58,338 nt of DNA from Anaerolineae bacterium (GTDB lineage Bacteria > Chloroflexota > Anaerolineae > Anaerolineales > E44-bin32). This document shows, piece by piece, positions 44,344 to 53,825 of this stretch. The notes beneath the pieces are model-generated. The model saw nothing but the letters and a program-made list of their open reading frames with translations. It did not search any database and had not been told where the DNA came from. Position 1 is the stretch's first letter. Every line of letters starts with the position of its first letter. The position numbers and the translations under genes were made by a program. The DNA lies in NCBI GenBank assembly GCA_011174825.1, contig DUEZ01000064.1, positions 93,811-152,148 on the forward strand, in the 5' to 3' direction.

Positions 44344-45414
44344 CTAAACACTAAACCGAATATAAATCAATTCCCCGTCCGCTACCTTATAATCCTTGCC
44401 CTCGAGCCTTAACTTGCCTCGTGCCCGTGCTTCGGCTAAGCCACCAAGGGCGATCAGCTCGTCCCAGGCGATCGCCTCGGCTTTGATGAAACCGCGGGCC
44501 AAATCTGAGTGGATGGTTTCAGCAGCTTCAAGCGCGCTGCTGCCTTGGCGTAAAGTCCAAGCACGTCCCTCTTGTTCATTGAAGGTGAAAAAGGAAAGGA
44601 AGCCGAGCAGATCACAGCAGGAGTGGATGATCCTCTCTCTTCCAGGCTGCTCGATACCGTACTCAGCGAGAAAGGCTTGCGCTTCGACCGGTGATAATTG
44701 AGCGATTTCCATTTCTAGTTTTCCCAGGAGGCTAAGTGATTGCACGCCATCCGATAGTTCTAAATCTGGAGCCTCCTCGCCTTCCCCAAGGTTAATCACC
44801 ACCAACACTGGTTTAAACGTAAGCAGGCTGAAACCGGACACCATTTGTACTTCTTCGATCGTGAAATCGAGAGTTCGTAAGGGGCGCTCGCCATCCAAGC
44901 TCGCAGCAAGTTGCTCAAAAAGGGCAATCTCTCGATCGATCAACCCACGATCTCGAGCACCCTTCTGGCGTTCTTCCGCCAGACGCTGCAGACGACGCTC
45001 AACCGTCAACATGTCATGCAGCAGGAGTTCGGTCTCCAGGGCCATGTGATCTCGAGCCGGGTCTATCGTGTCGAGGGTATGGGGAGCAGTCGGCTCATGG
45101 AAGACTCGAACCACATGCAACAAGGCGTCCATTTGTTCCAATTGGTTCATGAGTGGGCCTGGTAATCCCCCACGACCGCTACCCACCTGAAGGCCGCCGA
45201 TATCGGAAAAAGTCACCTTAGCATAGGTCGTTTTACGGGGTTTAAGGAGTTCACTCAGCGCGTCGAGGCGCGAATCTGGAATCTCGACCACTGCAGTTTG
45301 GACCTCATAAAGCCCCCTGCTAGCCAACGGGCCTACAGGCGCATTCTCCCCAGTAAGAACGTTGAAGAGCGTGGTTTTCCCAGATCGTGGTAGACCAATG
45401 ATTCCTAGATGCAT
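44344..45414 (-). CDS. ychF: YchF/OLA1-family P-loop ATPase
   Basis: A 356-residue protein, close to the family's 363. Walker A is GLPRSGKTTLF (7-17). The G4-like motif reads NLGE, the N-x-x-E form that gives YchF preference for ATP over GTP. A helical coiled coil and a C-terminal TGS domain (LEAAETIHSDLARGFIKAEAI) are present. It binds ribosomes and links translation to stress. TATATA lies just before the ATG without a ribosome site, so the message may be leaderless. tRNA-Leu is divergent, 80 bp away. Confidence 0.9.
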   Translation of the reverse strand: MHLGIIGLPRSGKTTLFNVLTGENAPVGPLASRGLYEVQTAVVEIPDSRLDALSELLKPRKTTYAKVTFSDIGGLQVGSGRGGLPGPLMNQLEQMDALLHVVRVFHEPTAPHTLDTIDPARDHMALETELLLHDMLTVERRLQRLAEERQKGARDRGLIDREIALFEQLAASLDGERPLRTLDFTIEEVQMVSGFSLLTFKPVLVVINLGEGEEAPDLELSDGVQSLSLLGKLEMEIAQLSPVEAQAFLAEYGIEQPGRERIIHSCCDLLGFLSFFTFNEQEGRAWTLRQGSSALEAAETIHSDLARGFIKAEAIAWDELIALGGLAEARARGKLRLEGKDYKVADGELIYIRFSV

Positions 45415-45495
45415 GGTATATAAAAAGCGCTCCCGCTATCTACGAACGAGAGGAAAACTTGACCGCCCGCGAGCGTTTGACTATACTTGCCATAC

Positions 45496-45580
45496 GCCGA
45501 AGTGGCGGAACTGGCAGACGCGCGCGACTCAAAATCGCGTTCCTTCGGGAGTGTGGGTTCGATTCCCACCTTCGGCACCA
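45496..45580 (+). tRNA. tRNA-Leu (CAA anticodon)
   Basis: The acceptor GCCGAAG pairs with CTTCGGC. The anticodon loop CTCAAAA gives CAA. A type II variable arm (TTCCTTCGGGAGT region), T loop GTGGGTTCGATTCCCAC and an encoded CCA at 45578-45580 complete it. Confidence 0.95.
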
Positions 45581-45596
45581 GCGATTATAGCATAGG

Positions 45597-45629
45597 CGAC
45601 CCCGGTCTTAAGAGATTCTACCGGGGTCG
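45597..45629 (+). terminator. Strong hairpin downstream of tRNA-Leu
   Basis: CGACCCCGGT (45597-45606) pairs perfectly with ACCGGGGTCG (45620-45629). No T-run follows, so termination is uncertain. The remaining ~210 bp to 45844 contain no gene I can support. Confidence 0.5.
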
Positions 45630-45844
45630 TACACGTCTATGAGAGTGATGAAAAATGATTTGATACACTTTGCTGATAATGTATATACAGTCAGGGGGCT
45701 ATCTTAAAAGCCATGCCCGTGGACAGCGAGAATACCCTATACCACGTGATGTCATTGCGACAATGGTTTTTCAACAATCTCTCGTCTATTGCGGTTGACT
45801 AATGTCTGTGGCACAATGCCGCAGGCACCTAGGGTCGTCAGCAC

Positions 45845-46204
45845 ATGAGTTCAACAACCTTTCGCCTCATTGCCGGTCTGATCATCGGCCTCATAGTAGG
45901 TCTGATCTATGGCTGGGTCCTTCGTCCTGTCGAGTATGTGGACACCGCGCCTGACACGCTGCGCGAAGATTACCGCGCCGACTATGTACTAATGGTCGCT
46001 GAAGCTTACGCTGGTGATGGTGATCTTGACCTGGCTCAAATCCGATTGGCCGCCCTGGGCCCACAGCCACCTGTCGACATCGTGGTCGAAGCCATTGATT
46101 ACGCTGTGAAACAAAACTTCAGCCGCCCAGACCTGGAAACGCTCAACCGATTGGCGATCCAACTGCGATCGATTCCACCCTCACCGGAGATCGGCGGACC
46201 ATGA
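45845..46204 (+). CDS. Membrane-anchored hypothetical protein, paralogue 1
   Basis: A 119-residue protein. One N-terminal helix of GLIIGLIVGLIYGWVL type (7-25) is followed by the conserved-looking PVEYVDTAPDTLREDYRADYVLMVAEAYAG and a short helical tail. It shares this whole N-terminal pattern with the next gene, which starts in its stop codon (ATGA). I do not recognise the family. It is probably a structural or regulatory membrane factor. The YADYVLMVAEAY-like helix recalls TPR-type helices. Confidence 0.75.
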   Translation: MSSTTFRLIAGLIIGLIVGLIYGWVLRPVEYVDTAPDTLREDYRADYVLMVAEAYAGDGDLDLAQIRLAALGPQPPVDIVVEAIDYAVKQNFSRPDLETLNRLAIQLRSIPPSPEIGGP

Positions 46205-47001
46205 AACGCGAAGATTGGTTGCCCATCCTGATGGGTTTGGTGATCGGTTTGGCAATCGGTCTCTATTACAGCTGGGTTATCAACCCGGTCGAATTTGTAG
46301 AAACCTCACCAGCCTCTATGCGAGACGATTTTAAAGCAGACTACCTGGCGTTGATCGCTTCTGCTTATGCTTACAGCGGTGATCTACCCCGCGCCGAAGC
46401 TCGCATCGCCATATTTCAGGAGCCCAACCCTGCCATCACCTTCAGCCAACTGGCTCAAAAGAGATTGGCGATGGGTCGTCCCCAATCGGAGACCCGAGCT
46501 ATCGCTCTCATGGCCGCTGCCCTTGGGGATCGTCCAACCCCTATGGCTTCTGTCTCGTCTCAAACGAAAGTCGTCTCACCCTCTCCCATAAAAACTACCC
46601 CGACGCTAACTCGGACACCGCCCCCACCGCCCACAAGAACACCATCACCCACGCCCGGTGCCCCATTTGAACTGTTGGACCAAGAAAAGGTATGCGATCC
46701 AGATCTGTACGCTCCTCTGATCCAAGTGGTTGTCATCGACGCGGCTGGAAGAGCGGTGCCCGGTGTTGAAATCCTGGTGGTATGGGATACCGGCCAAGAT
46801 CACTTTTTCACCGGGCTCAAACCCGAACTTGGTTTGGGGTATGGGGATTTCGCCATGACCGAGGGTGTGATCTACACCGTACAAGTTGTGAAATCGGAAT
46901 CGCCGATTACCGGTTTAACGGCAGAAGATTGCTTTGGGGATGGAGACGAGTTGTTCCCCGGTTCTTGGCTGTTGACCTTCCAACAACCAGAACTCCCTTG
47001 A
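46201..47001 (+). CDS. Membrane-anchored hypothetical protein, paralogue 2 with linker and beta domain
   Basis: A 266-residue protein. Residues 1-~105 repeat the layout of the previous gene (GLVIGLAIGLYYSWVINPVEFVETSP, DDFKADYLALIASAYAYSGD). A Thr/Pro-rich linker (~120-155, with RTPPPPPTRTPSPTPG) follows, then a C-terminal Ig-like or carboxypeptidase-regulatory-like domain (~160-266; VVVIDAAGRAVPGVEILV). It is translationally coupled to paralogue 1, and a large A2M-like lipoprotein comes next. Function is unknown; tandem duplication is the clear observation. Confidence 0.78.
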   Translation: MKREDWLPILMGLVIGLAIGLYYSWVINPVEFVETSPASMRDDFKADYLALIASAYAYSGDLPRAEARIAIFQEPNPAITFSQLAQKRLAMGRPQSETRAIALMAAALGDRPTPMASVSSQTKVVSPSPIKTTPTLTRTPPPPPTRTPSPTPGAPFELLDQEKVCDPDLYAPLIQVVVIDAAGRAVPGVEILVVWDTGQDHFFTGLKPELGLGYGDFAMTEGVIYTVQVVKSESPITGLTAEDCFGDGDELFPGSWLLTFQQPELP

Positions 47002-47129
47002 TAAGCTGATCATTGACGATAGCGTGCGCTCGAGTTTTCCCTCTATGATTAAGGTGATGTACCAGGCATGATCGCACGCCGTCCCAGCGCCAATTTCAAG
47101 GTATTATTCATCATTCCGGTGTACGTAAA

Positions 47130-47500
47130 AGGGAGAGGGCAATTCCCTCTCCCCTGTGGGGAGAGAGTTGGGATGAGGGGAACTGAACCTGTAAGACATT
47201 CCACCCTCACCCCAGCCCTCTCCCTGAAAGGGAGAGGAAGCTTCCCATCTCAGCCGTGAGGAGAGGGTCAGGGTGAGGGGCAATTAACTAACCACATTCA
47301 CCCTCATTTAAGCAACATCTGAGTTGTTGATTATAGAGTCCAAAAGCTCAGCTTTTACCACGTCCTGAGCCTGTTGAAGGGGGCGCAAGCAGAGCTTTCG
47401 CACTCCAAAACGGATCTATCCTTGACCCAATCTAACCTATCATTCACCCTCACCTCAGCCCTCTCCCTTTCAGGGAGAGGGAGATTGGCTCCTACCCTGT
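47130..47500. repeat. CCCTCTCCC-type dispersed repeats in a gene-free stretch
   Basis: The stretch 47002-47614 has no gene. It contains GGGAGAGGG/CCCTCTCCC words in both orientations (about 47130-47285 and 47447-47505) plus CAAAAGCTCAGCTTTTAC-like inverted words near 47340-47410. Confidence 0.65.
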
Positions 47501-47614
47501 GAGGAGATGTTACTCTGGGATCATACCAAGGCTTTTGAAGCGCAGTATAATCGTGTCATTGTCGCCAATCATCATGAGACTCTGAATTGTGTAAGTGACC
47601 CAAGCGGAGGGGTT

Positions 47615-50600
47615 ATGTCAAAAGGCAACCTTCTCTTGCCCATCAGTTTGCTTCTCATCGCCACGCTCGCTTGTTCTCTTCCAGGGCTATCGACACCCCC
47701 GGACACCGATGAAGGACTTGTCGAAACCGAGATCGTTCCCAGCCCAACGCCTTTACCACCCCTGCCCCCGACTCTGGTTGAATCCTATCCTCCTCCAGGC
47801 GTCGAATTTCCCTTACAAAGTGCGATCACACTCTTCTTCGATCAAGCGATGGATGCGCCATCCGTGGCAACGGCTTTTAAAGTTGACCCGCCAATCGAAA
47901 CCTATCTTGAGTGGTTGGATGAACGAACCCTTCGCGTGCAGCCCTCAGAACCACTCCGATACGCGACCGATTATCTGATTAGCGTTGATACCGACGCACG
48001 ATCAACGGTCGGTTTGGCATTGACCGAGCCTATCTTGATCGACATCCATACGGTAGAGAATCTCCAAGTGACCCAGGTCTTGCCTGATCCAGAATCGGTC
48101 GATGTCAACCCAGGCAGCCCGATCACGGTCGTCTTCAACCGACCTGTCGTCCCCCTCGAATTTGAGGGTGATTTTCCCGTGCCGTTAACCCTCGAACCAG
48201 CGGTATCCGGAGAAGGCGAATGGATCGACACCAGCATCTTCCTCTTCCGACCGGAGCCCCAACTCCCTGGAGGCATCACCTACAACGCGAGAATCGAATC
48301 CGGTCTCACCGACCTCACTGGAGGTGTCCTCCCTGATACCTACGCGTGGACCTTTACCACGGCCTACCCTGAGGTTGAAGCTATTACTCCGAGGTCACTA
48401 GACTATGGCGTCGCCCGTGAGAGTCCGATTACCCTCACCTTCAACCAGGTAATGGACACCACCAGCGTGGAAGATGCGTTCACGTTAACAGGCCGTGATC
48501 AGGTGCGGATTCCAGGAACGACCGAATGGAACGAGGACAATAGCCAATTCACCTTCACGCCAAGCGTTTGGTTGGATTACAACCTGAGCTACGATGTTCG
48601 TCTGGCCTCCAGCGCCCGCAGCGTGGGTGGATCGAGATTAACTACGACATTTCAGAGCTCTTTCGTCACTGTTCCCCTCCCAGGAATCATCGATACATCG
48701 CCAAGGGAAGGCAGTGTCAAGCCCACTTACACCAGCATCGATATACGCTTTAACGCGCCGATGGATCAAGCCAGCCTGCTAACATCACTTCAGATCACAC
48801 CCCAAGTCGAGAATCTGGGTACCTATTGGCGCTCAAGCGAAAACACACTCGTGATCTATGGCGATTACCAACCCTCTGTCTGGTACCAATTGAGCTTAAG
48901 CCAGGGTGCCCTCGATCCCTACGGCACAGCTTTGCCAGGTGATTTCATCCTCAACTTCAGCACTGAGCAACTCCCGCCCAATGCTCACTTCAACCGCTAC
49001 GGCTCGGCCATCGCACTGACAACCGATGGCCCGCAGCAGATCGAGGTGGCCCATCGTAACACCTACCGTCTCGATCTCGAGCTATACCGGCTAACCATGG
49101 ATCAATTCCTTGAGTTGATCCAATCCGGCCTCTACCGTGCCACGCCGCGAGGCGAGTTCCTGCGCGGGTGGTCTGAGTATGTGACGGGAGAAGTCAACAA
49201 GACCGAGTGGGCAAAGATCCCTTTGTATAACACTCATTTGCCCTCCGGTACTTACCTGCTTTCCCTCGACATCCCCAACGATGATCGGGAACCTCAGCTC
49301 CAATTGTTGCTCATACGCCAAGTTGAATTGGTGGTCAAATCGACAACCGAGACGACCTTCATTTGGGCCGTTGACTTGTCTGATGGTCAACCGCTCGCCA
49401 ACCACAGTGTTCAATTACTTAACCAGTTGGGAGGTGAAATCGGCCGCGGCGTGACCGATAGCAACGGCGTGATCATGCTTTCCAACCCATTGGGAGACGA
49501 TCCCTACACACGCTTTTTCGCCCTCAGCGGTTCAGCGGGAGAGGATTTGTTCGGCTTGACCGCCAACACGTGGGCTGACGGCATTCAACCCTACTTCTAT
49601 GGACTCTGGCTCGACATGATCCAACCCGACCACGAGACCTATCTCTACACCGATCGCCCAATTTATCGACCGGGTCAAACCGTCCATTTCCGTGGAGTTC
49701 ATCGTCAGACATCCGAAGCCCGGTACCTGCTCCCCGATATGACAAGCGTAAATGTCAACCTGCAAGATGAAAGAAACGAGATTGTCCAATCCCAGACGGC
49801 TTCGTTGTCAGAATTTGGCACCTTCCACGGTGAGTTCACACTCAGTGAAGGTGCTGATTTGGGAACCTACTCCATAGAAACGGATGACGGGTCCGTTTTC
49901 TTTGACGTCGCTGCATACCGCAAGCCCGAATTCACAGTGGCCGTTGAGCCCTCCGCCTCACAAGTTGCCAGCGGAGATCCGTTGACCGCCACAATCCGCG
50001 CCGAGTATTTCTTCGGCGGTCCAGTGGCTGAGGCGGATGTCCATTGGGTTGCCTGGTTTGACCCCTTCTACCCTCCGGGACTTCTAAGGCCCATTAACTG
50101 GTTCGACCTCGCCCTCGGGCCACAAATGTTCACCAGCTTTGAGAGTTCAGCTAACGGCGACGGCGTAACGGACTCCGACGGTGAACTTCTCATCACCCTA
50201 CCTACAACCTTGGAAAAGGGCCGTCCGGCTCGGATGACGATCGAGGCCACGATAACCGACAGCAGTGGTTTCCCGGTGACCGGTCGCACGACGGTCGATC
50301 TGCATCCAGCCACCGTTTATCTGACTCTCTCACCGGAGCGCTATGCATTACGCGCTGGCGAGACCGCGATGGTAAACCTCAAATCCGTCGATTGGGCCGG
50401 GGATCCGGTCCCTGGACAGGAAGCCGACATTCGTGTTGAGCGGTTGACCTGGCGGCAAGTCGTGGATGACGAGGGGCTGATCACATGGGTATCGGACGCT
50501 GCCTTAGTCAATCAGATCTCTCACCCCACAGGTGAAGACGGGTCCTTCCTCTTTAGCTTCGTCCCCGAGAAGGGTGGCACCTACCAGGTGAGCACAACAG

Positions 50601-53458
50601 GAACGGATCCCGCAGGTCGCCAAACTGTGGGGCGGCTAACGATATGGGTGTCCGGCCAGGGTGTCGGTCTATGGCGACAGCCGCCTGCCGGTCGGATAGC
50701 CTTGGTGCCCGATCGCGAATCGTACCAGCCAGGTGATGTTGCCAGGATCCTCGTACCATCACCTTTCCAGGAGGCATCTACGGCCTTGGTCACCATCGAA
50801 AGAGGAGAAGTGCTCACGCACCAGGTGATCCAAATCGAAGGCGCCGATTCCATGATTGAGGTTCCGATCAGGGATCTCTACGCTCCAAATGTCTTCCTGA
50901 CGGTCACCCTCATCCGCCCAATGGTCGATGGCGACCCGGCTTCTTTGGCCGTGGGAATGATCGAGCTTCCCGTAGCTGCCGATGCTCTGGAGCTGCAGGT
51001 CACGCTCACACCCGATCGAGCACAGGCCGGTCCCGGTGAGGACATCACCTACCAATTAGAAGCTCTTGACGCGCAAGGACACCCGGTTCAAGCTGAGTTC
51101 TCCTTCGCTTTGGCCGATCTGGCAGTTCTCTCGCTCACGGATCCTAACAGCCCAAGCCCCTTCGAGGCATTCTATAGTCGCCAGCCTCTGCGCGTGCGCA
51201 GCGGTGCTTCCCTGGCAATAAGCGGAGAAGGCATACGAGAAAGACTCCCAACAGATGGTATGGGAGGCGGTGGGGGTGAAATGGGCATTTATGAGGTGAG
51301 ACGCGAATTCCCCGATACCGCGTATTGGAATGCATCAGTTGTGACCGATGCTCTTGGTCAAGCCCAGGTCAATCTGACATTACCCGATAGCCTGACCACC
51401 TGGCGTATGGACACCCGTGGCGTGACTCAGGACACATTGGTCGGAAGTACGACTGTAGATCTGGTCTCGACCAAAGACTTGCTGATCCGCCCCGTAACGC
51501 CTCGCTTCTTTACCGCTGGTGACGCTGCGAGCGTCGCCGCGGTTGTCCATAACAACACGCCAAATGAGCTGACGGTGGAGACCCAGTTGGTAGCGAACGG
51601 CGCCGAGATCACGAGCTCGCCATCTCACGCTGCCACCGTACCTGCCCAGGGGCAGATGCGATTCGAATGGAGCTTGATCATACAAGATGTCGAATTCGTG
51701 GATCTGACCTTCCATGTCGCCGGAGGTGGATTGAGGGACGCGTCCAAACCCACGGTGGGTTCGGCTGTGAACGGAGCGCTACCCGTTCTGCGCTACAGCG
51801 CTCCGGATACCGTCGCAACTGCCGGAATCCTGGAAACCTCTGGCGAACGCCTGGAGGCTATCAACCTGCCTCGACGCTACGACGCCACGCAAGGTGAGCT
51901 GATGACCACCCTCGATCCGTCCTTGGGCTCGGCATTAAACACGGCCTTGGATCTCTTAGAGAACCCAGAATACCTATCCATCGAAGCGGTGGTGTCGCGC
52001 TTTTTACCCAACTTGGCAGCTTACCGCGCCTTGCAAGAGCTTAACCTTGACGACCCATCGCTGCAGAGCCGTCTAAGGCGCACCCTCGAAGACAGTTTGC
52101 AGATCCTGCGAAGCCGCCAGGGGAGCGATGGTGGTTGGGGATGGTGGAGTGAAAGCCCCTCAAACCCCTACCTGACTGCCTATGTTTTATACAGCCTGGC
52201 GGTCGCACGCGATGCTGGCGTGGAAGTCAGTGAGCAGATGATCGACACCGCTGTTAACTATCTGTTGGCTGGCATCGTCCCACACTCTATGCTCAAGGAT
52301 CCGTCGGCGATGAATCGTCAAGCCTTCATACTCTATGCGTTAGCCGTCGCTGATGAAGGCGACCTGGCGACGGCGCGCCAGATGGCCTCTGAGCGTGGAG
52401 AGCTCAACCTGTGGGCCAGGGCGCTGCTTGCTCAAACACTAGGGTTGCTTTCTCCTGGAGACGAGCTCATCCCGCCTCTGCTTTCCGATCTCGAAGCCAC
52501 CTCAGTACGTTCCGCGACCGGCGCACATTGGGAGGATGAGACGATCGACAGGTGGAACATGGGCAGCTCCGTCCGTACAACCGCACATGTGCTCCAGACA
52601 CTGATCGCGCTGGATGGTGACAACACGCTCATCCCGGGTGCAGTGCGCTGGCTTGTCGCCGCAAGAGAGCGGGACGGCGCCTGGTCATCAACCCACGAAA
52701 CCGCTTGGGCCATCCTCGCGCTGACAGATTGGCTGAAGGCAAGCGACAGTCTGGAGGCAAACTACGATTACAGCCTCATGCTCAATGGGCAAATTTTGGC
52801 TTCGGGGACAGCAGCACCCGGCGCGCTATTCTCCTCCGTCGAATTAGAAACCCCGATCAGCGAACTGATCGCTGATCAACCTAATCAGTTATCCGTCAGT
52901 CGTGGTCCTGGGGACGGTGCGTTGTACTACACCGCTCATCTAACGGTCTACCGACCTATTGAGGAGATACAAGAAAGTTCGCGCGGTCTTACTGTCCAAC
53001 GCGAATACTTCCATTACGATGGCTTCTGCGGCGGTATTGAAGATCCGTGTCCTCTAGCACCATCGGCTGTCATTGGCGAGGATCTGCTCACCCGTGTGAC
53101 CCTGATCGTCCCCTCCGACCAGTATTATCTGGTGATAGAGGATCCCTACCCTGCCGGAATGGAACCCATCGATACCCAATTGCTCACCACACCAACCGGA
53201 GGGGCTCCGGTTCAGCTAGCTCAAGCCGATTTGCTGCGCGGTGGTTGGGGAGGGTGGTGGTTCACGAGGGTATCCTTCGGCGATGATCGATTGAGACTCT
53301 TCGCAGATTACCTGCCCGCAGGCACATACCAATACACCTATTTGACCCGTGCGGTTTTGCCCGGTGAATACCGTGTCCTCCCTACGCGCGCTTGGGCGGT
53401 GTATTTCCCGGAGGTCTATGGACAGGGATCCGGTAGAGTTTATACGATTCAGCCCTGA
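47615..53458 (+). CDS. Alpha-2-macroglobulin-like lipoprotein lacking the thioester
   Basis: 1947 residues from the ATG at 47615 (GGAGG five bases upstream); an open frame from 47507 is unsupported. Lipobox LLIATLACS with Cys at ~21. Residues ~50-480 are Ig-like/Big_5-type repeats (FDQAMDAPSV, FNQVMDTTSV). Residues ~540-1200 are macroglobulin MG domains, including YLYTDRPIYRPGQTVHFRG. Then come a bait-like Gly-rich region (GMGGGGGEMG near 1217) and a terpenoid-cyclase-like helical domain. Where bacterial A2Ms have a CxEQ thioester this one reads S1455-I-E-A1458, so it cannot form the covalent trap. The neighbouring SRFLP is intact. Confidence 0.92.
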   Translation: MSKGNLLLPISLLLIATLACSLPGLSTPPDTDEGLVETEIVPSPTPLPPLPPTLVESYPPPGVEFPLQSAITLFFDQAMDAPSVATAFKVDPPIETYLEWLDERTLRVQPSEPLRYATDYLISVDTDARSTVGLALTEPILIDIHTVENLQVTQVLPDPESVDVNPGSPITVVFNRPVVPLEFEGDFPVPLTLEPAVSGEGEWIDTSIFLFRPEPQLPGGITYNARIESGLTDLTGGVLPDTYAWTFTTAYPEVEAITPRSLDYGVARESPITLTFNQVMDTTSVEDAFTLTGRDQVRIPGTTEWNEDNSQFTFTPSVWLDYNLSYDVRLASSARSVGGSRLTTTFQSSFVTVPLPGIIDTSPREGSVKPTYTSIDIRFNAPMDQASLLTSLQITPQVENLGTYWRSSENTLVIYGDYQPSVWYQLSLSQGALDPYGTALPGDFILNFSTEQLPPNAHFNRYGSAIALTTDGPQQIEVAHRNTYRLDLELYRLTMDQFLELIQSGLYRATPRGEFLRGWSEYVTGEVNKTEWAKIPLYNTHLPSGTYLLSLDIPNDDREPQLQLLLIRQVELVVKSTTETTFIWAVDLSDGQPLANHSVQLLNQLGGEIGRGVTDSNGVIMLSNPLGDDPYTRFFALSGSAGEDLFGLTANTWADGIQPYFYGLWLDMIQPDHETYLYTDRPIYRPGQTVHFRGVHRQTSEARYLLPDMTSVNVNLQDERNEIVQSQTASLSEFGTFHGEFTLSEGADLGTYSIETDDGSVFFDVAAYRKPEFTVAVEPSASQVASGDPLTATIRAEYFFGGPVAEADVHWVAWFDPFYPPGLLRPINWFDLALGPQMFTSFESSANGDGVTDSDGELLITLPTTLEKGRPARMTIEATITDSSGFPVTGRTTVDLHPATVYLTLSPERYALRAGETAMVNLKSVDWAGDPVPGQEADIRVERLTWRQVVDDEGLITWVSDAALVNQISHPTGEDGSFLFSFVPEKGGTYQVSTTGTDPAGRQTVGRLTIWVSGQGVGLWRQPPAGRIALVPDRESYQPGDVARILVPSPFQEASTALVTIERGEVLTHQVIQIEGADSMIEVPIRDLYAPNVFLTVTLIRPMVDGDPASLAVGMIELPVAADALELQVTLTPDRAQAGPGEDITYQLEALDAQGHPVQAEFSFALADLAVLSLTDPNSPSPFEAFYSRQPLRVRSGASLAISGEGIRERLPTDGMGGGGGEMGIYEVRREFPDTAYWNASVVTDALGQAQVNLTLPDSLTTWRMDTRGVTQDTLVGSTTVDLVSTKDLLIRPVTPRFFTAGDAASVAAVVHNNTPNELTVETQLVANGAEITSSPSHAATVPAQGQMRFEWSLIIQDVEFVDLTFHVAGGGLRDASKPTVGSAVNGALPVLRYSAPDTVATAGILETSGERLEAINLPRRYDATQGELMTTLDPSLGSALNTALDLLENPEYLSIEAVVSRFLPNLAAYRALQELNLDDPSLQSRLRRTLEDSLQILRSRQGSDGGWGWWSESPSNPYLTAYVLYSLAVARDAGVEVSEQMIDTAVNYLLAGIVPHSMLKDPSAMNRQAFILYALAVADEGDLATARQMASERGELNLWARALLAQTLGLLSPGDELIPPLLSDLEATSVRSATGAHWEDETIDRWNMGSSVRTTAHVLQTLIALDGDNTLIPGAVRWLVAARERDGAWSSTHETAWAILALTDWLKASDSLEANYDYSLMLNGQILASGTAAPGALFSSVELETPISELIADQPNQLSVSRGPGDGALYYTAHLTVYRPIEEIQESSRGLTVQREYFHYDGFCGGIEDPCPLAPSAVIGEDLLTRVTLIVPSDQYYLVIEDPYPAGMEPIDTQLLTTPTGGAPVQLAQADLLRGGWGGWWFTRVSFGDDRLRLFADYLPAGTYQYTYLTRAVLPGEYRVLPTRAWAVYFPEVYGQGSGRVYTIQP

Positions 53459-53825
53459 TAAGACGCATCCTGAATGATTCAAACTTGGGAGGCAAATGAT
53501 CATCGAAGATATATGAAAGCTGCGCATCCTGCTTAAGAAGATCATGCTCTTCTCGATTCTAATAAGAATCTCTGCTGTATGATGGGAATCTGGAGTGCGC
53601 AAGCTCTGCTTGCGCTCAGAAGCGAAGCTTCTGGATGCCTTGCAATCCTCCACAGAATATTGTCAACATGCACTCTCGCGTCTTCGGAAATTGCAAGCTT
53701 CGCTTGCGCCCAGAAGCAGAGCTTCTGGACTCCAAAGTACGCTCAACCATCGATGATTTAGCCTAAGATGTACAATGTTCACTTTTGATTCTCATAACAC
53801 ACGACATTTCTGTTGAGAGGCTTCC
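53459..53825. other. Intergenic region with GCGCAAGC hairpins, no gene seen
   Basis: Around 53592-53740 there are repeated GCAAGCTCTGCTTGCGC, GAAGCGAAGCTTCTGG and GCAAGCTTCGCTTGCGC words that form hairpins. No coding frame is supported. Confidence 0.6.

Noticed and set aside
47507..47614. N-terminal extension of the A2M lipoprotein to 47507.
   Set aside because: The lipobox signal begins at 47615 right after GGAGG. The extension has no signal-peptide character.
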